Shown here: positions 35,701 through 46,823 of the stretch, piece after piece
How the letters are laid out: every line of letters begins with the position of its first letter
How positions within the stretch are numbered: position 1 is the first letter of the stretch
Origin: Alligator mississippiensis
Lineage: Eukaryota > Chordata > Crocodylia > Alligatoridae
Reading direction: 5' to 3'
Length of the DNA: 64,000 nt
NCBI RefSeq assembly: GCF_030867095.1
Contig: NC_081830.1
Location: forward strand, 35,757,832 to 35,821,831
Position numbers and translations under genes: made by a program
Notes under the pieces: model-generated
The model's input: only the letters and a program-made list of their open reading frames with translations
What the model was told of the DNA's origin: nothing
The model's database searches: none

Positions 35701-37551
35701 TCGTTTTTTGACGGATCCTCAAAATTAAATCCCATTGCTTCAGCCATACTATCCTGGGCCTTGTCTCCCAAAAGTCTCAATTGAGCCTTTGTTAGTCCGG
35801 AGTGAGCAAGAAGAAATCCGAACATAGTCCTTTCCTTCAGAGTTCTTTCCTTTGAGATTCTTTCTTTTGGGGTCCTTGGAGGCGACACCCATGGCTCTCG
35901 CTGAGGGGTATACCCTGGACGCCTAGGCCTCAATGTTGCAGCCAGGTACGCTGAAGGTCGATCCCTTGTATCATTAGAAGCTTCCACACCTTGCTTCATA
36001 AGTGCCTGCAATCGTGGGAGATGGCCTAAAAGACTTCCCACTGGTTGTCCTGCTATTGGGTTCAAGAAGAGTCGGAGTGTAACAGCATTCACTCCTCCGT
36101 ACACCTCCACGCAGGCATCTATAGCTTCCAAGGGCATTGGAATTGCCCCGGGGTCCGATAGGTGACGATGAGCCCATATCTCTTTACGCTGGACTGCTGT
36201 TAGTCCCATAGGATTTGTTCTTGGGTTCCATGAGAGATACGACACTCCAACTATAGCCAGGAGAAGTTGTTCTGCTGTAGCCTTCTTCGGGCAACCCTCG
36301 TGCCAGGTGTGAAATTTGTGGGTTACCTGTCCTACCACAAGCGCCGGGAGCGGGATGGGCCAGTGGGCACTGTCCGTGACCACATTCAAATCAGTAGCAC
36401 ACCCTCCGCTCCACGCTGCTTGTCGTGTCAGGGCACTCGCTTCTTCTTTATCCAGAGTGTCGGATCCAAATTCCACTATCAGTCTTCCTAAGCATATGGC
36501 CAAGGTTTCTTCCGGCCTGATTTTAGAGTCTTTACAAAGCTCTTGAATCTCTGGTCTGGTGCGTGTACGAGAGATAGTGGTGGTACGCGTGGTACCTTCT
36601 TCATCCTCAACATGCTTTGTCACTGCTATCAGGTAAGCTGCGGCAGAGAGAGGGTTAAATTCTGCGTCTGGGAGCATTGGGTACATCCCTCCTCCCATTG
36701 CCCCCTCCCTGTGGTAAAGAGGCGTGGTTGCAGGGAATGACGTCACCAAGGGAATCCCCACCGGGTCTTCCAAAACTCCGCCCCTCCTTTCCGGGTTCCC
36801 CGGGTAGCTCGGGTTTCTTTCACCGCCATTTTCTGCTAGCAGCATCATGCGGCTGGCACTGTTAAGAAACGCTGCTTCGGAGCCCTTTGCTCTCCGCTCC
36901 AGCGATTCTTTACCCGCAGTATACATCTGAGCCTCCAGATTCGCATATTCCCTCAGTAGACCCGTTACTGCACGGAACAGCACATTCATCATCTTTCCCT
37001 TTTTCCATTTAATTAGACCCCACTTCGGCTTGTGACAGCCCTTAGTTTCTAAATCCTCCCGCAGCTGAACAAGGAGCTCATGGCCCCGCGACTCAGGCAC
37101 CAAATCCGGACAGTTGAACCAGTCCGCGGGGGTGGGTCCCCCCCCCCTCCTTCAAGTATCGGGTGCATTGGGCGAACTCCTGAGCGGGGGTCAGCTTTTC
37201 TGCCTTCCGCGCTTTCACCCCGGCTAGGGATATTGTTGATGTTTCTTCCGGGGGCCGATAGTAAACCCGGTTGCTCCCCATTATGCATCCGAACTCCCCT
37301 AGGGATAGTTTTGTTCTCCATTCTTTTATTACGGTCTCTTCTCTTTTTACGGAGAAGTAACCATCAATACTTCTTTCCTCCCCTTCTACAGCCTGGTGGT
37401 AAGCGATATGTGCCCATAGATCATTAGCATTCTCTATGTGGCGGTTCCTGGTGCACCAGGGGCAGCACCCAATTAAATTCTTCTCCATCACCGTGCCCTT
37501 TGATTCCATCAGCATGTGCCGTGGTGATCCCGATCCCATCCTCGTCGCCAT
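35700..37551 (-). pseudogene. gag: gag region of the endogenous retrovirus
   Basis: The region encodes the structural polyprotein. The first open frame begins with an ATG that overlaps the LTR/primer-site junction. It contains a CX2C-X14-HX3H finger (CPWC … LWAHIAYH) near its start, resembling a C2H2 finger. The middle is capsid-like, with helical stretches and Pro/Trp patches. The end is charged, with KERT-type repeats and a Pro/Arg-rich stretch. No CCHC zinc knuckle is seen near the end, where most orthoretroviral Gag proteins have one; spumaviruses and ERV-L types also lack it or vary. Treated as a fossil. Confidence 0.8.
37533..37550 (-). other. Primer binding site, complementary to tRNA-Ser(GCT)
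   Basis: On the minus strand, TGGCGACGAGGATGGGAT follows the 5' LTR directly. From memory of the vertebrate tRNA-Ser(GCT) 3' end (…ATCCCATCCTCGTCG plus CCA) the match is 18 of 18. Serine primers are known for the HERV-S group. Confidence 0.85.
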
Positions 37552-38203
37552 GTCTCGGCCGGGCTGAACCGACTCGAGGTGATTCAGAATTTACCCGTTC
37601 GTCAGGGCGGGCTGGTGAATAGAGAGGCTGACAAGCTTAATGGTTGCAAAAAACTTTACTTACGTCGCGAGTGGCTGCGACAGAAACGGTTCGGTCGTCT
37701 GGACAACAATGTGAGTTGCTCCAGCTGGAGAGGCCAATGCCAGTAAACTCGTCCGTAATTCAAGCCGGCGGGAAAAGGGTACGTCTGGGACTGCGTTCGG
37801 CGACGGGAAGAAGGATCGATAGGTGATCAGTCTATTGATCAGCTAGCCGCAAGTCGGATCTCTAAGAGGCACTCTGCAGCGTGCTCAAAGTTCTTCGACT
37901 TGGGCGGAAGTCGTGCTAGTTTTTAAACAGCCAGCAAGCCAATTACCAGCCGCCACGTGTGAATAATTTAGCACTAGCCAATTGCGGGGCACGAATTTGC
38001 ATCCGAATGGCGGGAACTCTTTGCACCGTGCACTTCCGTGCTGCAAAGAGAAAATGCATCCTGCAAAAGCAGCTGCAAAAGTGGCGGGAACTCCCTCCTG
38101 CACGCGGGTTCTTTATGCAACAAAAACCCTCGCTGTGCAAGAAGCTCTCGTGTGTCAAGAAAATTCCATCGTGCCGAGGCACCAAACTCATTTGGTTATG
38201 ACA
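37551..38203 (-). repeat. 5' LTR of the endogenous retrovirus
   Basis: 653 bp, starting TGTCATAACC and ending GGCCGAGACA on the minus strand, so the TGTC/GACA ends are inverted. A tttaaaaa TATA-like box and a caattgg CCAAT-like motif lie in the middle part. It has the same length as its partner. Confidence 0.96.
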
Positions 38204-38208
38204 CTGAG
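38204..38208. other. Target site duplication CTGAG (right)
   Basis: Partner of 31584-31588. The perfect 5-bp match supports a single integration event with no later LTR-LTR exchange. Confidence 0.9.
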
Positions 38209-38699
38209 ATATAGACAGAGAGAAAAACAAAAGGGAATATCAGAACAATAACCTGTTCTCACCTGCCACTTTATAATCAAGAATGCAGCTTCACAGATTA
38301 GAAAGCAGCCCCTGCCTCTGAACTTTCCGTCAGAGCCACCTGCAATTTCTCCCACCAGTCTGCTTTATTCAGACCATTGCCTGAGGGCCTGCAGCCTTCC
38401 CGGTACCCTGGAAAACTAGGCGAGTCTTATGTATAATTTTTTATCTGCCCACTCAGTGGTGTAACTAAGGTGTGTTGAGCGCAGCACCCACCCGTAGGCA
38501 CTGACTAGAAGGGGTGCCAGGATTCCTCCTGTGAGAGTCCTGGCAGCAGTGGGGGAAGTTCTGAGCATCCTGTGCTGGTCCACAGGAGCTGCACTGCACA
38601 GCTAAGGAAAGCACCATATGTCTTAAGTGTCTTGGAAAAAAACAGCACAAGAAGTACCATGTATACTCTAATCTGAAACCATATTTACTCTAATCTCCA

Positions 38700-38985
38700 T
38701 TCAACATGGAGAAAAGGAAGTCTCATCTTAAATTTGAGCATGGGCATTAATGATCTGGAAGATGGGATGGGTTACATCCTCAGTATGTTCGTAGATGACA
38801 CCATATTGGGCGGTGTAGTAGATAGACTGGCAGGAAGGGCTAGGAATCAGAGTCACCTAGACAAATTGGAGAATTGGGCCCAAAGGAATCTCATGAGGTT
38901 CAACAAGGACAGCGTAAAGTCCTGCACTCAGAATGGAAGAATCCCATGCACTGCTATTTTACCTAATTTTCCCTTTTTAAAAAAA
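38700..38985 (+). mobile_element. CR1 LINE fragment in block B
   Basis: Encodes GINDLEDGMGYILSMFVDDT, then RNQSHLDKLENWAQRNLMRF, the region around the CR1 RT metal-binding box (FADD reads FVDD here). It has a partner in block A (22985-23155), which is shorter because A lacks the DNA from about 38870 onward. Confidence 0.85.
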
Positions 38986-40059
38986 AAAGGATTTTGAAGG
39001 ACATTTTTACCAGTTTAATGAGTACCATTTTAGCTAATCCAAGCACTTAAAAATCGTATTGGTCTATTTTCAGAGGGGCAAAGTTTAAGTACTAAAAGGT
39101 CAAGGAATAAAGAAACAATATCAACCTGTTTGTCTATTTGTTTAGGCACCAGTAATAGACCACCTTTTCCTCCTGATGCTATCCTGTCCTACCTGCCCCC
39201 CTTCTGCTGGAAATTATGCAGATAACTTCAACTGAAATGCTATTAAATTTTACAATCACCATTTCTATAACCTATTACCTGTTTATTTTCCTATATGCAT
39301 ATAGCTAACAATTCCAAGCTGAGTGACAGGTTGGAGTGTGTTAGTTATGTTATTACTAAGCTGGCTTCCTAAGGGATTTGTTAGAAAGTATTTTTATTTA
39401 TCACCTTCTTAACAATTAATTTTTTTGTGTCTAGAGAGAACTTTCTCCACCATGTACAAAGAGTGTGTTTAGTTTTTTATCCAAGAAAATAATCACAGCT
39501 ATTTTCTCCTTCTGTGTCACACAATTAAAAAAGGAGACAGAAAAAAAAGAAGAAAAAAAAGTATTAGGAGTTCATCTATTTTGCGTAAAAGGAATCAGCA
39601 CTGGTTTATTCCCCAGTGTTGTTTTTCACTGTTCTAGCAAATGGCCTCTTGAGTCTGGAAGAAGCCTCTAGTGACTGAAAATAATTTTGTTCTGCTGCCC
39701 AGATGATAGCTCTATCTCATCTTGTTCAAAGGATTAATTAGAACAAACCCTCACCTTACAATGCTATATTTAAAATTGATACTAATAGTAGTTGAAAAAA
39801 TACTTGTGTAGGGTTGTATATCAAAGTAATTGAATTAGATCAGCTGGCCCCTGGTTCTCTTCTGGATTTAAAATAGCCTGAGATCTCTCTTTTTGGCTGA
39901 GGCCAGCCCAGCATTATCAAAATTCTGGAAATATAGCACTGGAGCTAAAGGAAAATCAGCATTAAGTCCTGCAATATAGGACATATGATAAAACAGTTCA
40001 GCAATACTAAATGTAGCCATTGGAGGGCACGGAGGGACATTTATGCTTTTACTAATACA
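38986..40059. other. Intergenic DNA of block B, absent from block A
   Basis: Ordinary AT-rich sequence with no gene. It is part of the 2.7 kb present only in B. The junction in A shows about three bases of shared sequence (gag), which suits a deletion in A by end joining. Confidence 0.5.
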
Positions 40060-40350
40060 TACATGGAAGGGACCTTACAAGGTCACTTAGTCCAGCCCCC
40101 TGCTTAAGTCAGGATATTCCCTGTCTAAACTATCCTAGCCAAGTGTCTGTCCAACCTACACTTGAAAATGTCCAAAGATGAAGATTTCACAACTTGATAC
40201 AATGTTGGGGGCTGGACTTGATGATCTTCAAGGTCCCTTCCAGCCCTAATGTCTATGAAATCTATGAAATGTTTGACTGCCCTTAGCCAGAAAGTTCCTC
40301 CTAATCTGCCATTTAAATGTCTTCTGCTGAAGCTTGAACCTAAAGCTCTT
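40060..40350 (-). mobile_element. CR1 LINE 3' end, split by a second CR1 end
   Basis: Minus-strand CR1 3' sequence covers about 40060-40195 and resumes at about 40272-40350. Between them (about 40197-40270) is a plus-strand CR1 tail (ggcttggacttgatgatctt type, ending tctatgaaatctatgaaat). The younger tail interrupts the older copy. Confidence 0.75.
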
Positions 40351-41042
40351 AGGCTGCTTGTACATGCCACTGGGGTTTAATTCAGTTTAGTTCTCCCTAA
40401 ATTGAAATGGTGGGTTTTTAAAAACATAGCTTCAATTTAGAGAGAATTAAACAGAGCTAAACTCCCATGGCACGTACACAAGGGTGGGGGTCCAATCCTT
40501 ACCTGCCTATTTGGCGGCAGGGGAGAGAGGACAAGCTGCCAGTGGGCCAAGAAGTCCCTGAGCTGTGTGGGGGACCCCCAAGCAGCACCTGCCTGCTGAC
40601 ACCCTTCCTGGGCAGTCCTGGGGAGTGGTGCAGCTGCAGAAGACAGCCCTGCTCCCCTCCACCCCCAGCCACAGAGGAAAATACTAGGCCTCTGCACAAC
40701 TCAAGCAGGCAAGCAGGCTCCAGGGCCGGGGAAGAATCAGGCTTGCTGCTTTTTTTTTTTCTTCAGTGGGGCCTACCTACACGGGCTGCCACCGGGTCCT
40801 ACAGCCCCTGAGCTGCACAGGGCCCTCTAAGACCCTAGCACATTGGCTTCCGTGTACCATTGCACTTTGTTAGGTAGCAAACTAAAACAACTCCCAGGTG
40901 TTCTATCTTGCTTTATACCAAAGTCATTTAAAGCAGAATACATAACCGAGCGTGCAAATAGCAACACCATAAGAGCAGTGCAAAAGGACATTTAAGCTGC
41001 TTTAAAGGCCAAATTTGTGGCCTGTACAAAGGCCCTTAGGCC
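40348..41042. mobile_element. Non-autonomous DNA transposon with terminal inverted repeats
   Basis: The left end cttaggctgcttgtacatgcc pairs with the reversed right end ctaagggcctttgtacaggcc. A strong internal foldback lies at 40354-40486 (gtttaattcagtttagttct against its reversed partner gtttagctctgtttaattct). The GC-rich middle, open in several frames, is not coding by any family feature. Confidence 0.55.
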
Positions 41043-41590
41043 TGTCTCTTACAGTCATAGAGAAAAAACTCAACTCCATCCATTCTATAATCACCCTGCA
41101 AAGTATTTGAAGACTTGCTCAATCAAATCCCTGTTCAATCTTCTCTTTTTCAGACTAAATACCTAGTCCTGACCCATGAGAACCAGCTGGCTACAGACTT
41201 ATGGGAGATATACCCTGGGGGAGATAGTAGAGGTGGAGCTGGCAATGAACCTTTCTTCCAGGTCCAAATAGGATTGCCAGATGGTGCAGCATCCTTTCTT
41301 TTTCCTACTCAGGAAGCCTGCAGACAGCATCAAGTGAGGGCCATAAATTGGGTACTGTACTCTGTGCTCGTGCTGACATGCTATGCAGGGCAACTGTTCC
41401 AAGCAGCAGCTGCCACAGGAGGTCCATCTCCAAGGCACTGATGTTGGGAAAATTTCTGTTTTTGGGCAGGGTGACCATGGAAACTACCTGATGGAGTGGA
41501 GCACCATGCACTCAATAACTCTCTACAGGTCAAAGCTCCCACTAGACTTCTGAACGACTATGAGCACAGAACTACCATTTGGCACCACAG
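41043..41590. other. Intergenic DNA, no gene seen
   Basis: The last part of the stretch that block A lacks. A plus-strand frame (41115-41441) shows no domain. Nothing else is recognised. Confidence 0.45.
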
Positions 41591-43409
41591 AGTTAATCAG
41601 CTGTCTGCCTGAATCTACTCTTTGTGGTTTCCCAGCATAGCAGTTCTGAACCAGGGATCTATTTATAAGATGGTTGTAGAGGCTAGTCACAATAAGATGA
41701 CTGACTAGTGAAGCATGCCTCTCCTACTCCCCTGCCATGCCTCTCTAGTGTGCCATCTCAACCTGCCAACTCACCTGGAACCTACTTTTGGAGTGGCTCA
41801 CCTACTGAGGTTTGTGTAGCTGACTGTAGTTCTACTTGCATGAACCATGGGTGCAATAGGTATCTCCCTCATAACTGGTATGTCCCCCAACACATATCTA
41901 GGTGGGTTTTGGGGGAGTTTGTCCTCTGGGGCAAACGAATCATCTTGGAGTGGATGGCTGAAGGCTTGGAGAAGGCAAGAAGCATAGGAAAAATGTGGCA
42001 GAGGTTTTAAGGATATTGGCCCTTTAAGAAACTTGTAGAAGTGGAATTACGTTGGTCGGACAAAATTAGCTGTGGACACTGGATTAGAATCCAGGCTCGA
42101 AACAGTCAGACTGTAAAGCTGTCTCCAAGTTTTACCCTTCTGTTTTAGTTTATTGTATTAATACAACATAACTTGCTCCTGAAAACTGAACACCACAACA
42201 GATGCTGGGGGTCCTCCTGAGCATGTGTACTTCTCCTAGCAGCAGAGTCTGTGATTCTGAGAAGATGCCTGTTGATGGCAACCACAATCCAGGTCCAGAG
42301 CAGCCCTTTCTCTCCTGCTACAAAAGAAAACATGCCTTTTCTACTACCAAAGGAAGGGAGCCCTCATAAGTCTCTTGAACAATGCCTAGATGCAAGGCTG
42401 TACACCTGGTAGAAGAAAGGAAGCACTTTTGATATACTGTGGGATGAGAATGAGGGAAATCTTTCAAAATTTAGGGCATCTGGTGTCTTCCTTTCTGCTG
42501 CAACTATGGGAAACTGAAGGGAAGAACTATGTTTTAGGGCTGTGTGTGGATGCTGCTGTGCAGGCCCTGCCTTCCATTGGCAGTGTCTGAGCTGTGCCTT
42601 TGCTTCCATGTATATTTCTGCTTGGACTTTATGCCAGCTGGTTTCACTTACCATCCATGGGGTTGTGGGTAAGCATGACCAAGGTCCAGTGCTGGGATAT
42701 GTGTATTCAACCTATCTGCTGAGTGGCGTGGAGATATCTCTGAGATTTTCCTAGATGGGTCTGAGAGGTGCCAGTTTCTTTGAACTGCCTGATGTCATGA
42801 GGCCCAGCTAGGGTTGAGCTAGCCCCAGGACCCAGCTGCAGGTAGTCGGGCAATCAGGCTGAATCGTGGCTCAGGAAGCAGCTCTACCCGTACTGGCTTC
42901 ATTAACCTCAGACCAGGCAGCAGAAGGCTGCTTGGAGCCTGACTTTGTGTTTATTCTGTCTTATTCATTATGGCCTGGATCAGCTGCTTGTCCAGCTCTT
43001 TGGTGAGATGCATGTCAATTCAAATCCAGGATATTGTGGCTTACACTCCAGTAACTCCCTGACTGAGCATGTTCTACTCAGCTTGACTACCCACGATTCA
43101 GTTTTCTTGGACCCTCCCACCCACCCCGCTTTACAACCCACCCACCCCACTTTACACCCTTTGCCCAGGAGTGAAGGTGTTATTGAGCACTTTATAGAAG
43201 CAACTTCCTTTATGACCTAGGAGCTCCCTATAAGACCACCCATTGCTTGCTTTTCTGCTGGTGTGTACAGGTTTCCTATGAATATCTCCTTTTCAGGGAT
43301 GCAAATTTCTGATGATGCCAGTAGTGTCTCCGGGCTCCCTGTGGGCAGGTTGCATTCTGGATCACCCAGTAGAGACACAGAAGTGATCAGTTATCTTCTA
43401 TGGTAGGGA
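41591..43409. other. Non-coding part of block B
   Basis: Colinear with 23165-24405 and 24605-25005 of block A. It includes the empty site (near 42805) of the hAT MITE carried by A. Positions 43128-43165 hold two tandem copies of a 20-22 base cacccac-type unit. The open frames shared with A (for example the frame near 41710-42010) have many coding-disrupting differences between copies, so no gene is called. Confidence 0.5.
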
Positions 43410-44335
43410 GTCAGCAACATGTGACCCCTTATAGGTGCAGGGCTTTATCTGTGTTGAGGCTGAGAAGTGAGGTGCTGTGCTGGGGTGGGGGAGCTGGAAG
43501 CTGTGTCCATGCTGATGCCTCTCCTCTCCATTCCAACCCCTACTATCCCCTTCCTCTTCCTGTTTTCCAAGGCTGTTGTTTGGGCACATTTTTTCAGCAG
43601 GGGAAATACATTAGGACCAGAGAGCTAGAAGCAGTGTTTACATTGATGCTGCATTGCCCTGCCCTCCCACTTCCCCCATATCTCTGCACCTTCCTCCCCA
43701 TAGCTGCAGTGCAAGCACAGCTTCCAGCCAGAAAGGAAGTCTGCAGGGAAGGAGGAGCCAGCAGAGAACTGGGAGCAGCACTGAAGCAACTTCCAGCTCC
43801 CTGGCTATAGCACAGGGCTGGGAGAAACAGTGGTAGCACAGGTGCAGCTCCCAGTCAGAAACTAGTTGGGCCAAGGTTGAGTACCTGGAAGCTGCTTTCT
43901 TGCAGCTATTGCTTTGCCAGCACACAAAGCCTGACCTGTCACATGACCCCTGTGGCTAGATGCTGCACTCACGCCACAGCTAGCGAGCTGGGAGAAGCAG
44001 CAGTAATGTGGGTACAGCTCGCAGCCGCGTGGCTCCAGTGAGAGTTGAGGGAAACACCCTTCCCCACATGCTGCTAAAGGGCTGCAGCAACCACATGGGC
44101 CAGAGGTGGGTTCCTCTGGCCACAACTTGAAAAAAGTTGCCAGCCCCTACTCTAAGGGTAAGACTTAGCCTTATTCTTACAGATACTAGTTTATTTAAGT
44201 GGTTCAGCCAAATCTAATGGAGTAACTAGGGCCTAACCTGTAGGAGTAGACTAAGTGAGGCTTCTGTCCTGCATCCTAACCAACCGGGCCTGCTGAACCC
44301 AAACCAGGGCCAGGTGAGCCCCTCCCCACTGATGG
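43410..44335 (+). repeat. hAT-like interspersed repeat, first copy
   Basis: It shares its full length with 49228-50190 in direct orientation, diverged by perhaps 20%. The ends look like weak inverted repeats (tagggagtcagcaac left, taggggctggcaac reversed from about 44152). The interior is rich in gctggaagctgtg and agaagcagcagta units. Open frames on both strands are incidental. There is no transposase. Confidence 0.55.
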
Positions 44336-45150
44336 GTCCTGGGTCTGCTTTTAAGGATGTCCTCCACCACCTGAACCTTGCTCCACAGCTTGCAGGGATC
44401 TTCCAGACAGTTATAAGGATGTATGTGTAAGAAAGTCGTGTTGGCACTAAGGCGCTTAGCAAAAACACCCAGCTAGAGGAGGTGATTATCCCAACAAAAA
44501 ATCTGCAGTAGGGGAGTTGCAAAATAAATATTTGATTGTGATGATCCCACAGAAAATCTGGTTAGTCAGGACAACGAGTATGATAAGAAGGACTCCCCTT
44601 CAGGAGCAAAGCACCAGTTGGATACACAATCTCTGGCTCGTGGTGGATACGTATCTCAGGTGATAGCATATGGCTATCTTGACATTCAAAAGACAAGGGT
44701 ATCAAGAGGAAAAGCTCAGTAATCCCAAGGGAGATGTAGAAGAAATACTGACTGTGGCAAGTAATGAAGAAAATATTGAATCAGCTATTAGATAAAAGTG
44801 CCAAAAAGCTTGCGCTGCTTCTTCCACTGAAGCACGTTTTTGTTGTTTTTTCTAACATCTGTAAATAGCCTGAGTAACACCTACTTCTTACAACAGCCAT
44901 TCAAGGCTAATATCTTGTAACCAATTGGACAAGTGTTACTGAGTAGGTGTTTTGTAAGAAACCTGGCTGAGATTTTGCCATCAAACTGAGCCATTCCCTG
45001 GCAGTGGGAGGGATGTTACTAGAGATTCTCGTGGCACCACAGTTGAGAACTAGTGGAATAGGCTGGTTTGGGGATGTTGGTGCTGCTTTGCTTAGTTTCT
45101 AGATCTAAACAGCTGTTTGTGGGATCCAGGAACTTAGCTGTTCAGGTTAG
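44336..45150. other. Intergenic DNA, no gene seen
   Basis: No gene or repeat is recognised. It lies in the stretch of block B that A lacks. Confidence 0.45.
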
Positions 45151-46820
45151 GGAAATTCCTACATGCAAAGAAGCAGAAATACAAGCTAGCAGGGCAGAGC
45201 TAAGCACCTACATCATTAGGAGGCCTCTGGGTGAGGGTCATTTAGATTGCAATTTGGGGCTTAGTTGCCTAAAGTTAGCAGGGTGGATTTTTAAGTGTCA
45301 ACATCCTTTTTTTAGACAGGACCTAGAGAGAATAATACAACTTGCTCATGGTCATTTTAGCACTTAGCCATGGAGTTGGAGACCAGTCCCCAGTCCTTGA
45401 AAGCCATGACTGGTCCCAGCATCATGACCAGACCACTGTTCTTACTGCAAACAGGAACATGTATGAAACCAAGCTGAGTAGCTTAGATGCACCCAGTGTT
45501 TATCAAACTCATTTTTGGGGCAACACGTGGCAAAGCTTCATTCACATCCTGACTTACTAAAATAGATTGATTTTTTTTTAGCCCAGCTTGGGGGAAAGAG
45601 GCAGATCCCCTTTTACAGATTTACAGAAGTTTAGGGCTGCAGAGGACATTGTGAGATTACAGGTCACTGCAGCAAGGTGTGCGTCCAGTCTCCTTTCGTA
45701 GGTGCCTGCACGAGCCCACGGGAGTTTATTCCAGAGTATCTGCATTATACTTTTCCTACCACCAAACAGGACATCATCAAAAAAGAAGGCAATATGTAGC
45801 AGTATTTTAGTATTTTTAATAGAAAGATAAATACTGTAGAATAAATATTTTAATCAAAGCAGTAAATACATTATTAACAATATCAGTGTTCTTGTTTTTC
45901 TATACAGTGAATAAAAATGATGTGTTTAGAAAGGAAAATGATTACAGTTGGGTGGTGAGAGGAAAAATAATAGAGTAAAAAATATAAAGGGAAACAGTCA
46001 CTTTGGTGTCAATCAAAAGTAAATTGACTGAAAAGAATGGCTTATAGGTTACAATAGAATTATATTTTTGGCTAAGACTCTTAGCTGGAGTATATCACAA
46101 TACCTGCTTAAAAATCAATAGGATGGGAAAAGGACATGTAATTTGAAAGAAAGGTGGGTAAAGAAAAGTAAAATGGGGAAGAAAATAAAAGAAACAGGAA
46201 ACTGGAAAAGGTAGAAAATAAGTTAAATTAGAAACTAGGCAGAGTGGGAGAAGAAAGGGGAAAAAAAGACAAAAAAATTAGGCCAAAGGGGAAGATTAAG
46301 TGGAAAGTAAAGAAAAATATTCCATTCAGATCTACCTTAGTTTTGGCCCTTTCTTCTGAACTCTTTGTAGTGAATCCAAGACAGATCTTAAGCATGAAGC
46401 TACACCTCCCTATGACTCCAAAACACAGTTCTCCCACTGTCAGATGGATGCAGATGCCATATGACTGTTCTCGCTGGATCTGCAGGTCCTCCCCTTTGAG
46501 ACTTTGATCCTGGATAGTTATGCCTAAGCACAGCTTTCTTAAAACAAATATTTTAACGCATCAGACAATAAAGCCTGATGCCCAAAATTTTTAACATAAA
46601 TCTTTCATATATTTTCCATCAGGAAGATGAAATTCCATCACAACTCTTTCTCTCCCATTTTTTTAAAAAAGGGTCTTCCTTTCCTCAGTGAGGTTGTTTC
46701 TTACATCTTTTTTTTGTCTTTGCATAGCCTCAAACTAGGGGGAGATTCCATTCTCCTTGCTGAATGAATGCCACATGGACCTTACTCAGGAAAATATATT
46801 GATTGTAAGTTACTCACAAA
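45151..46820. other. Non-coding part of block B, 3' of OR gene B
   Basis: Colinear with 25005-26630 of block A, except for about 130 extra bases near 45610-45740 that A lacks. No coding features. Confidence 0.5.
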
Positions 46821-46823
46821 GTA

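Larger units (their letters stand above)
31589..38203 (-). mobile_element. Endogenous retrovirus, nearly full length, no envelope gene recognised
   Basis: Provirus of 6615 bp on the minus strand in the order LTR, primer site, gag, protease, RT, RNase H, integrase, polypurine tract, LTR. The flanks carry CTGAG on both sides. Between the integrase end and the 3' LTR there are only about 400 bases, with no signal peptide, furin site or fusion region, so no envelope is recognised. The 5-bp target duplication and the lack of env recall class III (ERV-L/HERV-S-like) elements, but lineage placement needs a tree. The two LTRs differ at about 19 of 653 sites by eye. At a slow crocodilian-like rate near 1e-9 per site per year, this suggests roughly 15 million years. 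It is broken: long coding stretches remain, with an estimated three or four breaks. Confidence 0.95.

Noticed and set aside
37533-37550. A tRNA-Ser gene
   Set aside because: Only the 18 bases complementary to the tRNA 3' end are present, directly next to an LTR. It is a primer site, with no cloverleaf around it.
41708-42010. Frames shared between blocks A (23356-23616) and B as a conserved gene
   Set aside because: Similarity comes from the block duplication. The frames start and stop at different points and have no domain.
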